The translations under genes and the position numbers were made by a program. Shown one piece after another: positions 57,635 through 64,000 of a stretch of DNA of 64,000 nucleotides. The notes beneath the pieces were generated by a model. That model saw only the letters and a list, made by a program, of their open reading frames with translations, was not told where the DNA came from and searched no databases. Origin of the DNA: Zeimonas sediminis. Its GTDB lineage: Bacteria > Pseudomonadota > Gammaproteobacteria > Burkholderiales > Burkholderiaceae_E. The DNA lies in contig NZ_JAMQYE010000001.1 of assembly GCF_023721795.1 (NCBI RefSeq), positions 1,860,001-1,924,000 of the forward strand. The letters are read 5' to 3'. The number at the start of each line of letters is the position of its first letter. Position 1 is the stretch's first letter.

Positions 57635-58777
57635 ATGCTCTCCAGCGAGCGCGCACGCGGCATCTTCTACCAGTTCCTGCTGCTCGCCGCGGTCTTCGGC
57701 CTGGGCTGGTACCTAGTCGGCAACACGCTGCACAATCTGTCCACCCGGCAGATCCAGGTCGGCTTCGAATTCCTGGGGCGCGAGGCCGGCTTCGAGATCG
57801 CCGAGTCGCAGATCGCCTACGCGCCGAGCGACTCCTACTTCCGCGCCTTCCTTGTCGGCCTGTTCAACACGCTGCACGTCGCCCTCCTCGGCATCGTGCT
57901 CGCCACCGTGCTCGGCACGCTGGTCGGCATCGCCAGGCTGTCGTCGAACTGGCTGATGTCCCGGCTCGCCTCGGCCTACGTCGAGACTATGCGCAACATC
58001 CCGCTGCTGCTGCAGCTGTTCGTCTGGTACGGACTGTTCACCGAGCTGATGCCGCCGGTGCGCCAGGCGATCGAGCTCGGCGGCGGCATCTTCGTGACCC
58101 AGCGCGGCCTCTACTATCCGTGGCCCGAGCCGCACGCCGCCTGGAGCGCGGCGGGCTGGGCGCTGCTGGCCGGCGCGGCGCTGGCCTTCGCCTGGCGCGG
58201 GCACGCGCGCAGGGTGCAGGAGCGCACCGGCAGGCAGCTGCCGGTCGGCCTGGTGGCTGCGGCGCTGCTCGCCGGCCTGCCGCTGGCGGCGTGGTTAGCG
58301 CTCGGCGCGCCGACCCAGCTCGTTTACCCGGAACTGCGCGGCTTCAATTTCCGGGGCGGCAAGGTCCTGTCGCCCGAGTTCCTCGCGCTGCTGATCGGCC
58401 TGTCCACCTACACCGCCGCCTTCGTCGCCGAGATCGTGCGGGCCGGCATCCTGGCAGTGGACAAGGGGCAGACCGAGGCCGCGATGTCGCTCGGGCTGAC
58501 CCGCGGCCAGGACCTCCGGCTGGTCACGCTGCCGCAGGCGTTGCGGGTGATCATCCCGCCGATGACCAGCCAGTACCTGAACCTGACCAAGAACTCGTCG
58601 CTGGCGGTGGCGATCGGCTATCCGGACCTGGTGGCAGTGGCCAACACCACGATGAACCAGACCGGCCAGGCGATCGAGGCGATCGCGATCCTGATGGCCG
58701 TCTACCTGACGATCAGCCTGCTGATCTCGCTGTTCATGAACTGGTACAACAACCGCGTGCGCCTGGTGGAGCGATAG
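57635..58777 (+). CDS. aapQ: General L-amino acid ABC transporter permease
   Basis: A 380-residue membrane protein of the His/Glu/Gln permease group. After an N-terminal helix it has [58 protein letters not shown] long insert with extra helices follows, typical of AapQ/BztB, and the EAA loop [35 protein letters not shown] lies near the C-terminus. AGGAG lies ten bases upstream. It pairs with AapM, whose gene starts three bases after this stop. Confidence 0.93.
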   Translation: MLSSERARGIFYQFLLLAAVFGLGWYLVGNTLHNLSTRQIQVGFEFLGREAGFEIAESQIAYAPSDSYFRAFLVGLFNTLHVALLGIVLATVLGTLVGIARLSSNWLMSRLASAYVETMRNIPLLLQLFVWYGLFTELMPPVRQAIELGGGIFVTQRGLYYPWPEPHAAWSAAGWALLAGAALAFAWRGHARRVQERTGRQLPVGLVAAALLAGLPLAAWLALGAPTQLVYPELRGFNFRGGKVLSPEFLALLIGLSTYTAAFVAEIVRAGILAVDKGQTEAAMSLGLTRGQDLRLVTLPQALRVIIPPMTSQYLNLTKNSSLAVAIGYPDLVAVANTTMNQTGQAIEAIAILMAVYLTISLLISLFMNWYNNRVRLVER

Positions 58778-58780
58778 CCG

Positions 58781-59887
58781 ATGGCCGATCCCGCGACCCG
58801 AGCCGCTGCCTCCGCCAAGCCGCCCGCCTCGCGCGGCGGGCCGTTCGCCTGGATGCGCACGAACCTGTTCGCGACGCCGTTCGACGCGGCGCTGACCGTG
58901 CTGCTGCTCGCGGCGCTGGCCTGGCTGGTGCCGAAGGCCTCGGGCTGGCTGTTCGTCGACGCGGTCTGGGGGCGGCAGCCGCTCGAGGCCTGCGACGCGG
59001 TGCGCGGCCAGGGCGCCTGCTGGGCCGTGGTGTGGGAGAAGTTCCGCTTCATGATGTTCGGGGTCTACCCGTTCGACGAGCAGTGGCGGCCGGCGCTCGC
59101 GATCCTGGTGCTGACGGGACTGCTGGTCGTCTCGGCCTTCCGCGCGTTCTGGAACAAGCGGCTCGCGCTGATCTGGACCGCCGGCATCGCGCTCACCTTC
59201 TGGCTGATGGGCGGCGGCCTGGGCCTCACCCCGGTGCGCGCCGAGCAGTGGGGCGGGCTGCCGGTCACGCTGATCCTGGCGATCTTCGGGATCGCCTTCG
59301 CGTTCCCACTGGGCGTGCTGCTGGCGCTCGGCCGTCGCTCGCAGCTGCCGCTGGTGCGCGCCTTCTGCGTCGTCTACATCGAGGTGATACGCGGCGTTCC
59401 GCTGATCACCGTGCTGTTCATGGCCTCGGTGATGTTCGCGCTGTTCATGCCGGAGGGCATGCGCATCGAGCAGCTGCTGCGCGCGCAGATCGCGATCATC
59501 CTGTTCGTGGCGGCCTACCTGGCCGAGGCGGTGCGCGGCGGCCTGCAGGCGGTGCCCAAGGGCCAGTACGAAGCCGCCGAGGCGCTCGGCCTGCCCTACT
59601 GGAAGTCGATGGGGCTGATCGTGCTGCCGCAGGCGCTGAGGATCTCGATCCCGCCGATCGTGAACAGCTTCATCTCGCTGTTCAAGGACACCTCGCTGGT
59701 CGTGATCATCGGCATCTACGACTTCGCCTACGCGGTCAAGAAGTCGGTCGAGACCGATTTCGCCTGGAAGAAGTACTTCATCGAGGCCTTCCTGTTCTCG
59801 ATCGTCATCTACTGGATCTACTGCTTCGCGATGTCGAAATACAGCCAGAAGCTGGAACGCGACTTCGCGCGCGGCCACCACCGCTGA
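58781..59887 (+). CDS. aapM: General L-amino acid ABC transporter permease
   Basis: A 368-residue partner permease. It has a cytoplasmic Ala/Pro-rich N-terminus, then helices including [60 protein letters not shown]. The coupling loop [44 protein letters not shown] follows near residue 260-305. The gene order Q-M-P and the close spacing are standard for this importer. Confidence 0.93.
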   Translation: MADPATRAAASAKPPASRGGPFAWMRTNLFATPFDAALTVLLLAALAWLVPKASGWLFVDAVWGRQPLEACDAVRGQGACWAVVWEKFRFMMFGVYPFDEQWRPALAILVLTGLLVVSAFRAFWNKRLALIWTAGIALTFWLMGGGLGLTPVRAEQWGGLPVTLILAIFGIAFAFPLGVLLALGRRSQLPLVRAFCVVYIEVIRGVPLITVLFMASVMFALFMPEGMRIEQLLRAQIAIILFVAAYLAEAVRGGLQAVPKGQYEAAEALGLPYWKSMGLIVLPQALRISIPPIVNSFISLFKDTSLVVIIGIYDFAYAVKKSVETDFAWKKYFIEAFLFSIVIYWIYCFAMSKYSQKLERDFARGHHR

Positions 59888-59943
59888 GCGCCGCCCGCGC
59901 GACGCGAGACACCGACGAAGCCCCTGCGAACGGAGCCCGACAC

Positions 59944-60738
59944 GTGAACCAGAACGCCCAGGCCGGCGCCCAGCCGGTGCCTCACCGGGTCGAGGCCGGC
60001 GGTCCGCCGGCCATCGTCATCGAGAAGCTGAACAAGTGGTACGGCGACTTCCACGTGCTCAAGGACATCGACCTGAAGGTGTCGCGCGGCGAGCGGATCG
60101 TCGTCTGCGGGCCGTCGGGATCGGGCAAGTCGACGCTGATCCGCTGCATCAACCGGCTCGAGACCCACCAGCAGGGCACGATCACGGTCAACGGGATCGC
60201 GCTGACCGACAACCTGAAGAACATCGACCAGGTCCGCTCCGACGTGGGCATGGTCTTCCAGCACTTCAACCTGTTCCCGCACCTGACCGTGCTCGACAAC
60301 TGCACGCTGGCGCCGATCTGGGTGCGCAAGAAGCCGCGCGCCGAGGCCGAGGCCATGGCGATGCAGTTCCTCGAGCGGGTCCGGATCGCGGACCAGGCCC
60401 GGAAGTACCCAGGGCAGCTGTCGGGCGGCCAGCAGCAGCGGGTCGCGATCGCCCGGGCGCTGTGCATGACGCCGTCGATCATGCTGTTCGACGAGCCGAC
60501 CTCGGCGCTCGACCCCGAGATGGTCAAGGAGGTGCTCGACACGATGATCATGCTGGCCGGCGAGGGGATGACGATGCTCTGCGTGACCCACGAAATGGGC
60601 TTCGCGCGCGCGGTCGCCGACCGCGTGATCTTCATGGACCGCGGCGAGATCGTCGAACAGAACGCGCCCGAGGCCTTCTTCGACGCCCCGCAGAACGAGC
60701 GGACCCGCCAGTTCCTCGGGCAGATCCTGCACCGCTAG
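59944..60738 (+). CDS. aapP: General L-amino acid ABC transporter ATP-binding protein
   Basis: A 264-residue ATPase started at GTG 59944 with CGGAG about ten bases upstream; in-frame sequence before it is not conserved. Walker A is GPSGSGKS (56-63), the Q-loop is [11 protein letters not shown], the signature LSGGQQQR, Walker [15 protein letters not shown] and the switch CVTHEMGFA. All are characteristic of polar amino-acid ATPases (AapP/GlnQ). It closes the operon, convergent with a hemerythrin gene. Confidence 0.94.
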   Translation: MNQNAQAGAQPVPHRVEAGGPPAIVIEKLNKWYGDFHVLKDIDLKVSRGERIVVCGPSGSGKSTLIRCINRLETHQQGTITVNGIALTDNLKNIDQVRSDVGMVFQHFNLFPHLTVLDNCTLAPIWVRKKPRAEAEAMAMQFLERVRIADQARKYPGQLSGGQQQRVAIARALCMTPSIMLFDEPTSALDPEMVKEVLDTMIMLAGEGMTMLCVTHEMGFARAVADRVIFMDRGEIVEQNAPEAFFDAPQNERTRQFLGQILHR

Positions 60739-60816
60739 GTCACGAGGGGGCGCAGCAGGGCCGGCCCCGGCCACCGGGCAGCATGTTCCCGGCGCAACGG
60801 GCCTTCCCGGGACCCC

Positions 60817-61359
60817 TCAGATGTGCGCGACCACCTTGTCCAGCGCGTGGCGCAGGTGCAGCGTGAGCCCCAGCGCGGCCATGTCGTTGGGCTTCAGGAT
60901 GCGCTCCGACAGCGGCAGCCAGACGGTTTCCTCGAAGTGCGCGTGCTCGCCGTAGGCGCGGCAGAGCCGATCGACCGCCTTCGCGTCGATCTCGACCGTC
61001 TTGCCCCGGGCAAGGTTCTTCATGGCGGGCTCGAGCCCGGCCCACAGCGCCTCGAGCTCGCGGTGCTCGCGGGTCAGCCGGGCGACGAGCGAATCGACGA
61101 GCTGGCGCTCGTCGCCGGCCGCAGCGCTGCGGGCGACCGCCGGAAACAAGGCCTGCTCCTCCTCGGCGTGGTGCTCGAAGACCGCGTCGCGAACGAAGCG
61201 GACCATCCCGTCGGCGAACTGGCGGGCGGCCGGAAGGTCGGCCGGATCGGCGAGCAGCTGCGGCAGGCGCCGCAGGCGCTCGAAGCGCGACAGGATGCCG
61301 GCATGGCAGTTCGAGAAGCCGGCGATCGGCTCCGGCGTGGGGACGTTCTTGGCGTTCAT
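60817..61359 (-). CDS. Hemerythrin HHE-domain protein
   Basis: A 180-residue cytosolic four-helix protein with the HHE cation-binding pattern. Likely di-iron ligands are His19 (NCHAGIL), His63/His64 with Glu67 (FEHHAEEEQALFP), His99 (REHRELEALW) and His139/His141 with Glu144 (EHAHFEETVWLP). Such proteins bind or sense O2, NO or iron; the exact role cannot be read from sequence. It stands between the convergent aapP gene and the lactate-type dehydrogenase gene on the same strand. Confidence 0.9.
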   Translation of the reverse strand: MNAKNVPTPEPIAGFSNCHAGILSRFERLRRLPQLLADPADLPAARQFADGMVRFVRDAVFEHHAEEEQALFPAVARSAAAGDERQLVDSLVARLTREHRELEALWAGLEPAMKNLARGKTVEIDAKAVDRLCRAYGEHAHFEETVWLPLSERILKPNDMAALGLTLHLRHALDKVVAHI

Positions 61360-61432
61360 GGTCGGCGGGCCCGGACGGAAAGTTCGGGCCAGTCTGACCT
61401 CATGCCGCCGGCATGGTCTTGACGCAGGACAA

Positions 61433-61447
61433 GCCCCCCGCGGGGGC
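61433..61447 (-). terminator. Hairpin downstream of the D-lactate-type dehydrogenase gene
   Basis: GCCCCC (61433-61438) pairs with GGGGGC (61442-61447) over a CGC loop, about 34 bases past the dehydrogenase stop on the minus strand and followed there by TTGTCC. It probably ends that transcript before the hemerythrin gene. Confidence 0.35.
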
Positions 61448-61480
61448 CGCGCCGCGCCGCGGCCACGGAGGCCGCCGCTT

Positions 61481-62896
61481 TCACTCGAGCCGGAAGATCT
61501 TGCCCGGGTTCAGGATGTTGTCGGGGTCGAGGGCTCGCTTGATCCGCCGCATCAGGTCGATCGCGTCGGCGCCGGCCTCTTCCTCGAGGAATCCGATCTT
61601 GTGCAGGCCCACCCCGTGCTCGCCGGTGCAGGTGCCGTCCATCGACTGGGCGAGGCGGACGATCTCGTCGTTCAGGCGCTCGGCCTCCTCGGCCTCGTGC
61701 GCGTCGTTCGGGTCGATCAGCAGCACCGCGTGGAAGTTGCCGTCGCCGACGTGGCCGAGCAGCATCGTCGGGAACTTCGCCGTGTCGAGGATGCGGCGCG
61801 CGCCGGTGATCGAGTCGGCGAGCCGCGAGATCGGCACGCAGGTGTCGGTCGAGATCGCGCGGGAGCCGGGCCGCGCCTGCAAACAGGCGAAGTAGGCGTT
61901 GTGCCGGGCGTTCCACAGGCGGGTGCGGTCCTCGGGGCGGCTGGCCCATTCGAAGTCCTGTCCGCCGTGGTCGCGGGCCAGCTGCTGGACCAGCTCGGCC
62001 TGCTCCCTGACCGAGGACTCGGTGCCGTGGAACTCGAAGAACAGCGTGGGCGCCTCGCGCAGCGCGGTCTTGCTGTGCGCGTTGATCGCGCGGATCGTGT
62101 GCTCGCACAGGAACTCGCTGCGCGCGACCGGCACGCCGAGCTGGATCGTCTGGATCACCGTGTTGACCGCGTCGGCCATCGTCGGGAAGTTGACGACCGC
62201 CGCCGAGACCGCCTCGGGCACCGGATACAGCTTGACCGTGACCTCGGTGATCACGCCCAGCGTGCCCTCGGAACCGATGAACAGCCGGGTGAGGTCGTAG
62301 CCGGCCGAGGACTTCTTCGCGCGGGTCGCGGTGCGGATCACCTTGCCTTCGGCGGTGACCACGGTGAGCCCCAGCACGTTCTCGCGCATCGTGCCGTAGC
62401 GGACCGCGTTCGTGCCCGAGGCCCGCGTGGCGCTCATGCCGCCGATGCTGGCATCGGCGCCCGGGTCGATCGGGAAGAACAGGCCGGTGCTCTTGAGCTC
62501 CTCGTTGAGCTGCTTGCGGGTGACCCCGGCCTGCACGGTGACGGTCAGGTCCTCGGGGTTGACCGCCAGCACCTTGTTCATCTGCGACAGGTCGATCGTG
62601 AGGCCGCCCTGAACCGCCAGCAGGTGGCCCTCCAGCGAGGAGCCCACGCCGAACGGGATCAGCGGAACCTTGTGCGCGGCGCACAGCCTGACCACCTCGG
62701 CGACCTCGTCGGTGCCGTGCGCGTAGACGACCGCGTCGGGCGGAATGGCCGGGAACGGGGACTCGTCGCGGCCGTGGTGGTCGCGCACCGCCTGGGCGGT
62801 GCTGAAGCGATCGCCAAATCGCGCGCGCAGCGCGGCGACCATGGCGTCGGGCAGCGGGCGACGCAGCGCGTCGGTGAAGGCGTAGGGGTGGTTCAT
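61481..62896 (-). CDS. FAD-linked D-lactate/2-hydroxyacid dehydrogenase (LDHD type)
   Basis: A 471-residue flavoprotein with an FAD-binding-4 domain (VVRLCAAHKVPLIPFGVGSSLEGHLLAVQGG, DPGADASIGGMSATRASGTNAVRYGTM) and an FAD-oxidase C domain (LLGHVGDGNFHAVLLIDP, GTCTGEHGVGLHKIGFLEEE, ending LDPDNILNPGKIFRLE). GHVGDGN and GEHGVG supply the metal and active-site histidines. It resembles the mitochondrial-type D-lactate dehydrogenase more than GlcD, and no GlcE/GlcF partner is beside it. Electron acceptor and exact hydroxyacid are unknown. Confidence 0.9.
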   Translation of the reverse strand: MNHPYAFTDALRRPLPDAMVAALRARFGDRFSTAQAVRDHHGRDESPFPAIPPDAVVYAHGTDEVAEVVRLCAAHKVPLIPFGVGSSLEGHLLAVQGGLTIDLSQMNKVLAVNPEDLTVTVQAGVTRKQLNEELKSTGLFFPIDPGADASIGGMSATRASGTNAVRYGTMRENVLGLTVVTAEGKVIRTATRAKKSSAGYDLTRLFIGSEGTLGVITEVTVKLYPVPEAVSAAVVNFPTMADAVNTVIQTIQLGVPVARSEFLCEHTIRAINAHSKTALREAPTLFFEFHGTESSVREQAELVQQLARDHGGQDFEWASRPEDRTRLWNARHNAYFACLQARPGSRAISTDTCVPISRLADSITGARRILDTAKFPTMLLGHVGDGNFHAVLLIDPNDAHEAEEAERLNDEIVRLAQSMDGTCTGEHGVGLHKIGFLEEEAGADAIDLMRRIKRALDPDNILNPGKIFRLE

Positions 62897-62938
62897 CGCG
62901 GGTCTCCTGCGTTCCCGCGATTGTAGCCCCGCCGGCTC

Positions 62939-64000
62939 TCAGAACCGGTGCCGCATCCCCACCGCGACCACCCGCTCCTTCTGCCCGGCCGGCGCCTTCA
63001 GCGCGTCGCGGTAGAGCATCGCGTACAGGTCGGTGCGCTTGGACAGCCGATAGTCGTAGCCGACGGTCCAGGTGTCGCGATCGTCCGGCGTCAGCGGGTC
63101 GGCGTCGTCGAGGCTGGAGCTCGCCCAGGAGGCGAGCACGTTGCCCGCACCGAGCGGCACCGCGGCCCCGAGCTGCCAGGTGCGCACGTCCAGCGCGCTG
63201 GCCGGCCCCGCGCCGCTGTCGGCGATGTCCTGGTACTGGCCGAACAGCTTCGCCGCCTTCAGGTCGTAACTGGCGCCCAGCAGCCAGGCTTTCTGGTCGC
63301 GGCCGTCGGCCGGCGCGATCGTGCCCGACAGGTCGATCGAGCGGTAGGCGAGCGAGGCCTCGAAGGGGCCGGACGCATAGTGGATCGCCGCGTCGAAGGC
63401 GCGGCCGCGATGGCCGTCGGGCTCGGTGCCGCGCTCTTCGCCGGCCGACCAGAGCAGGTCGGCGCGCCAGGCGCCGCGGCCGGCCGCCTGCAGGCGGACC
63501 GAGTTGTCCATCGCGGTGTCGCCGGCCAGCGGCCCGCGGAAGGTGTGCGCGATCATCGGCCCGACGACGAATGAATCGGCGAGCGGATTGAACTTCAGCG
63601 TGGCCGCGAAGTACGGCGTCGTGTTCCGGCCGAAGGTGCTGCGCCCGAACTCGCCCTCGAAGCCGACGGCCGCGCTGCGCGCCCAGAAGGCGTCGCCGTC
63701 GAAACGGCCGGCCGCGCCGGCGTCGACGCGCAGGAAGGCCTCGAGCTGGAAGACCGCCTTCAGGCCGCCGCCGAGGTCCTCGGAGCCGGCGATGCCGACG
63801 AACGAGGTCTGCATCCCGCCCGAGTCGACGGCGGTGCGCGACGCGGCCGGGGCGCCGGGCGCCTCGGTCCGGATCGAGCCGGCGAAGGCGTCGAGCACGC
63901 CGTAGACGACGGCCTGTTGCGCGGCCGCGGACGTGGCCGCCAGCGCCAGGGTCGTCCCAAGCGCGAGGACCGCCACGCGGGGAGCGAATCGGTTCTTCTT
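62939..64000 (-). CDS. Gram-negative general porin (start lies beyond the window)
   Basis: At least 353 codons of an outer-membrane porin. The frame reads through the window edge without a start: KKNRFAPRVAVLALGTTLALAATSAAAQ is an intact signal peptide whose basic start is at 64000, so the initiating ATG should lie within a few codons outside. A GTG at 63976 would cut off the basic end and is unlikely. The mature part begins VVYGVLDAFAGSI, and contains SFVGIAGSEDLGGGLKAVFQLEAFL and GFEGEFGRSTFGRNTTPYF, the standard Burkholderiales trimeric porin pattern. It ends VGMRHRF with the C-terminal Phe needed for outer-membrane insertion. Confidence 0.93.
   Translation of the reverse strand, partial: KKNRFAPRVAVLALGTTLALAATSAAAQQAVVYGVLDAFAGSIRTEAPGAPAASRTAVDSGGMQTSFVGIAGSEDLGGGLKAVFQLEAFLRVDAGAAGRFDGDAFWARSAAVGFEGEFGRSTFGRNTTPYFAATLKFNPLADSFVVGPMIAHTFRGPLAGDTAMDNSVRLQAAGRGAWRADLLWSAGEERGTEPDGHRGRAFDAAIHYASGPFEASLAYRSIDLSGTIAPADGRDQKAWLLGASYDLKAAKLFGQYQDIADSGAGPASALDVRTWQLGAAVPLGAGNVLASWASSSLDDADPLTPDDRDTWTVGYDYRLSKRTDLYAMLYRDALKAPAGQKERVVAVGMRHRF

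Overview
The window is ordinary chromosomal sequence from a high-GC (about 70% by eye) Gram-negative bacterium. It is most likely a betaproteobacterium of the order Burkholderiales. The evidence is gene content: a glcDEF, type IV minor-pilin/PilY1, gcvHPT and yajC-secDF set, a split pntAA/pntAB/pntB transhydrogenase, a Gram-negative porin and a general L-amino-acid (Aap) transporter. I see no insertion sequence, phage gene, integrase or CRISPR array. Genes are tightly packed and many neighbours share a 4-base ATGA stop/start overlap.

Layout. 1-5627 (minus): one operon led by an ECF sigma factor and a zinc-finger anti-sigma factor, followed by an ArsS-type radical SAM protein, a degenerate metallophosphoesterase-like protein, glutathione reductase, and a TVP38-FAD oxidoreductase fusion that runs off the left edge. 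5855-6414 (minus): a small exported protein and tRNA-Leu(CAA). 6501-18728: a divergent nitrogen-scavenging locus. On minus are a GntR regulator, a PuuE-like deacetylase, an M20 hydrolase and a carbamoylase. On plus are a five-component peptide-type ABC transporter, an Asp/Glu/hydantoin racemase and an amidase. The divergent intergenic region carries a near-perfect sigma-54 promoter for the transporter side and a weaker one facing the other way. 18747-22073 (minus): a lipid-modification operon (cyclopropane-synthase-like methyltransferase, DHCR24-like FAD enzyme, PAP2 phosphatase).

22141-29352 (plus, with one minus gene): queA, tgt, a fused substrate-binding/permease betaine-type transporter (minus), and yajC-secD-secF. 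29395-34706: cytochrome b561, cytochrome c', purB, a glutathione S-transferase, mnmA and a Nudix hydrolase. 34854-38047: the pnt operon, with an extra 85-residue membrane protein coupled to both neighbours. 38073-39898: MarC, a small membrane protein and a possible lipoprotein. 39899-46429 (minus): pilE-fimT-pilV-pilW-pilX-pilY1. 46524-50442 (minus): glcDEF. 50535-56333 (plus): an EamA transporter, then a tandem glycine riboswitch controlling gcvH-gcvP-gcvT. 56533-60738 (plus): aapJQMP. 60817-64000 (minus): a hemerythrin protein, a D-lactate-type dehydrogenase, and a porin whose start lies just outside the window.

Several modules join up metabolically. Glycolate oxidation (glcDEF) yields glyoxylate, and the riboswitch-controlled glycine cleavage system consumes glycine. 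The sigma-54 locus and aapJQMP both suggest organic-nitrogen scavenging. gor, pnt and the GST all bear on NADPH/glutathione redox. The least explained parts are the ArsS operon, the ureide/peptide catabolic locus, the methyltransferase-FAD-PAP2 operon and the extra pnt protein.
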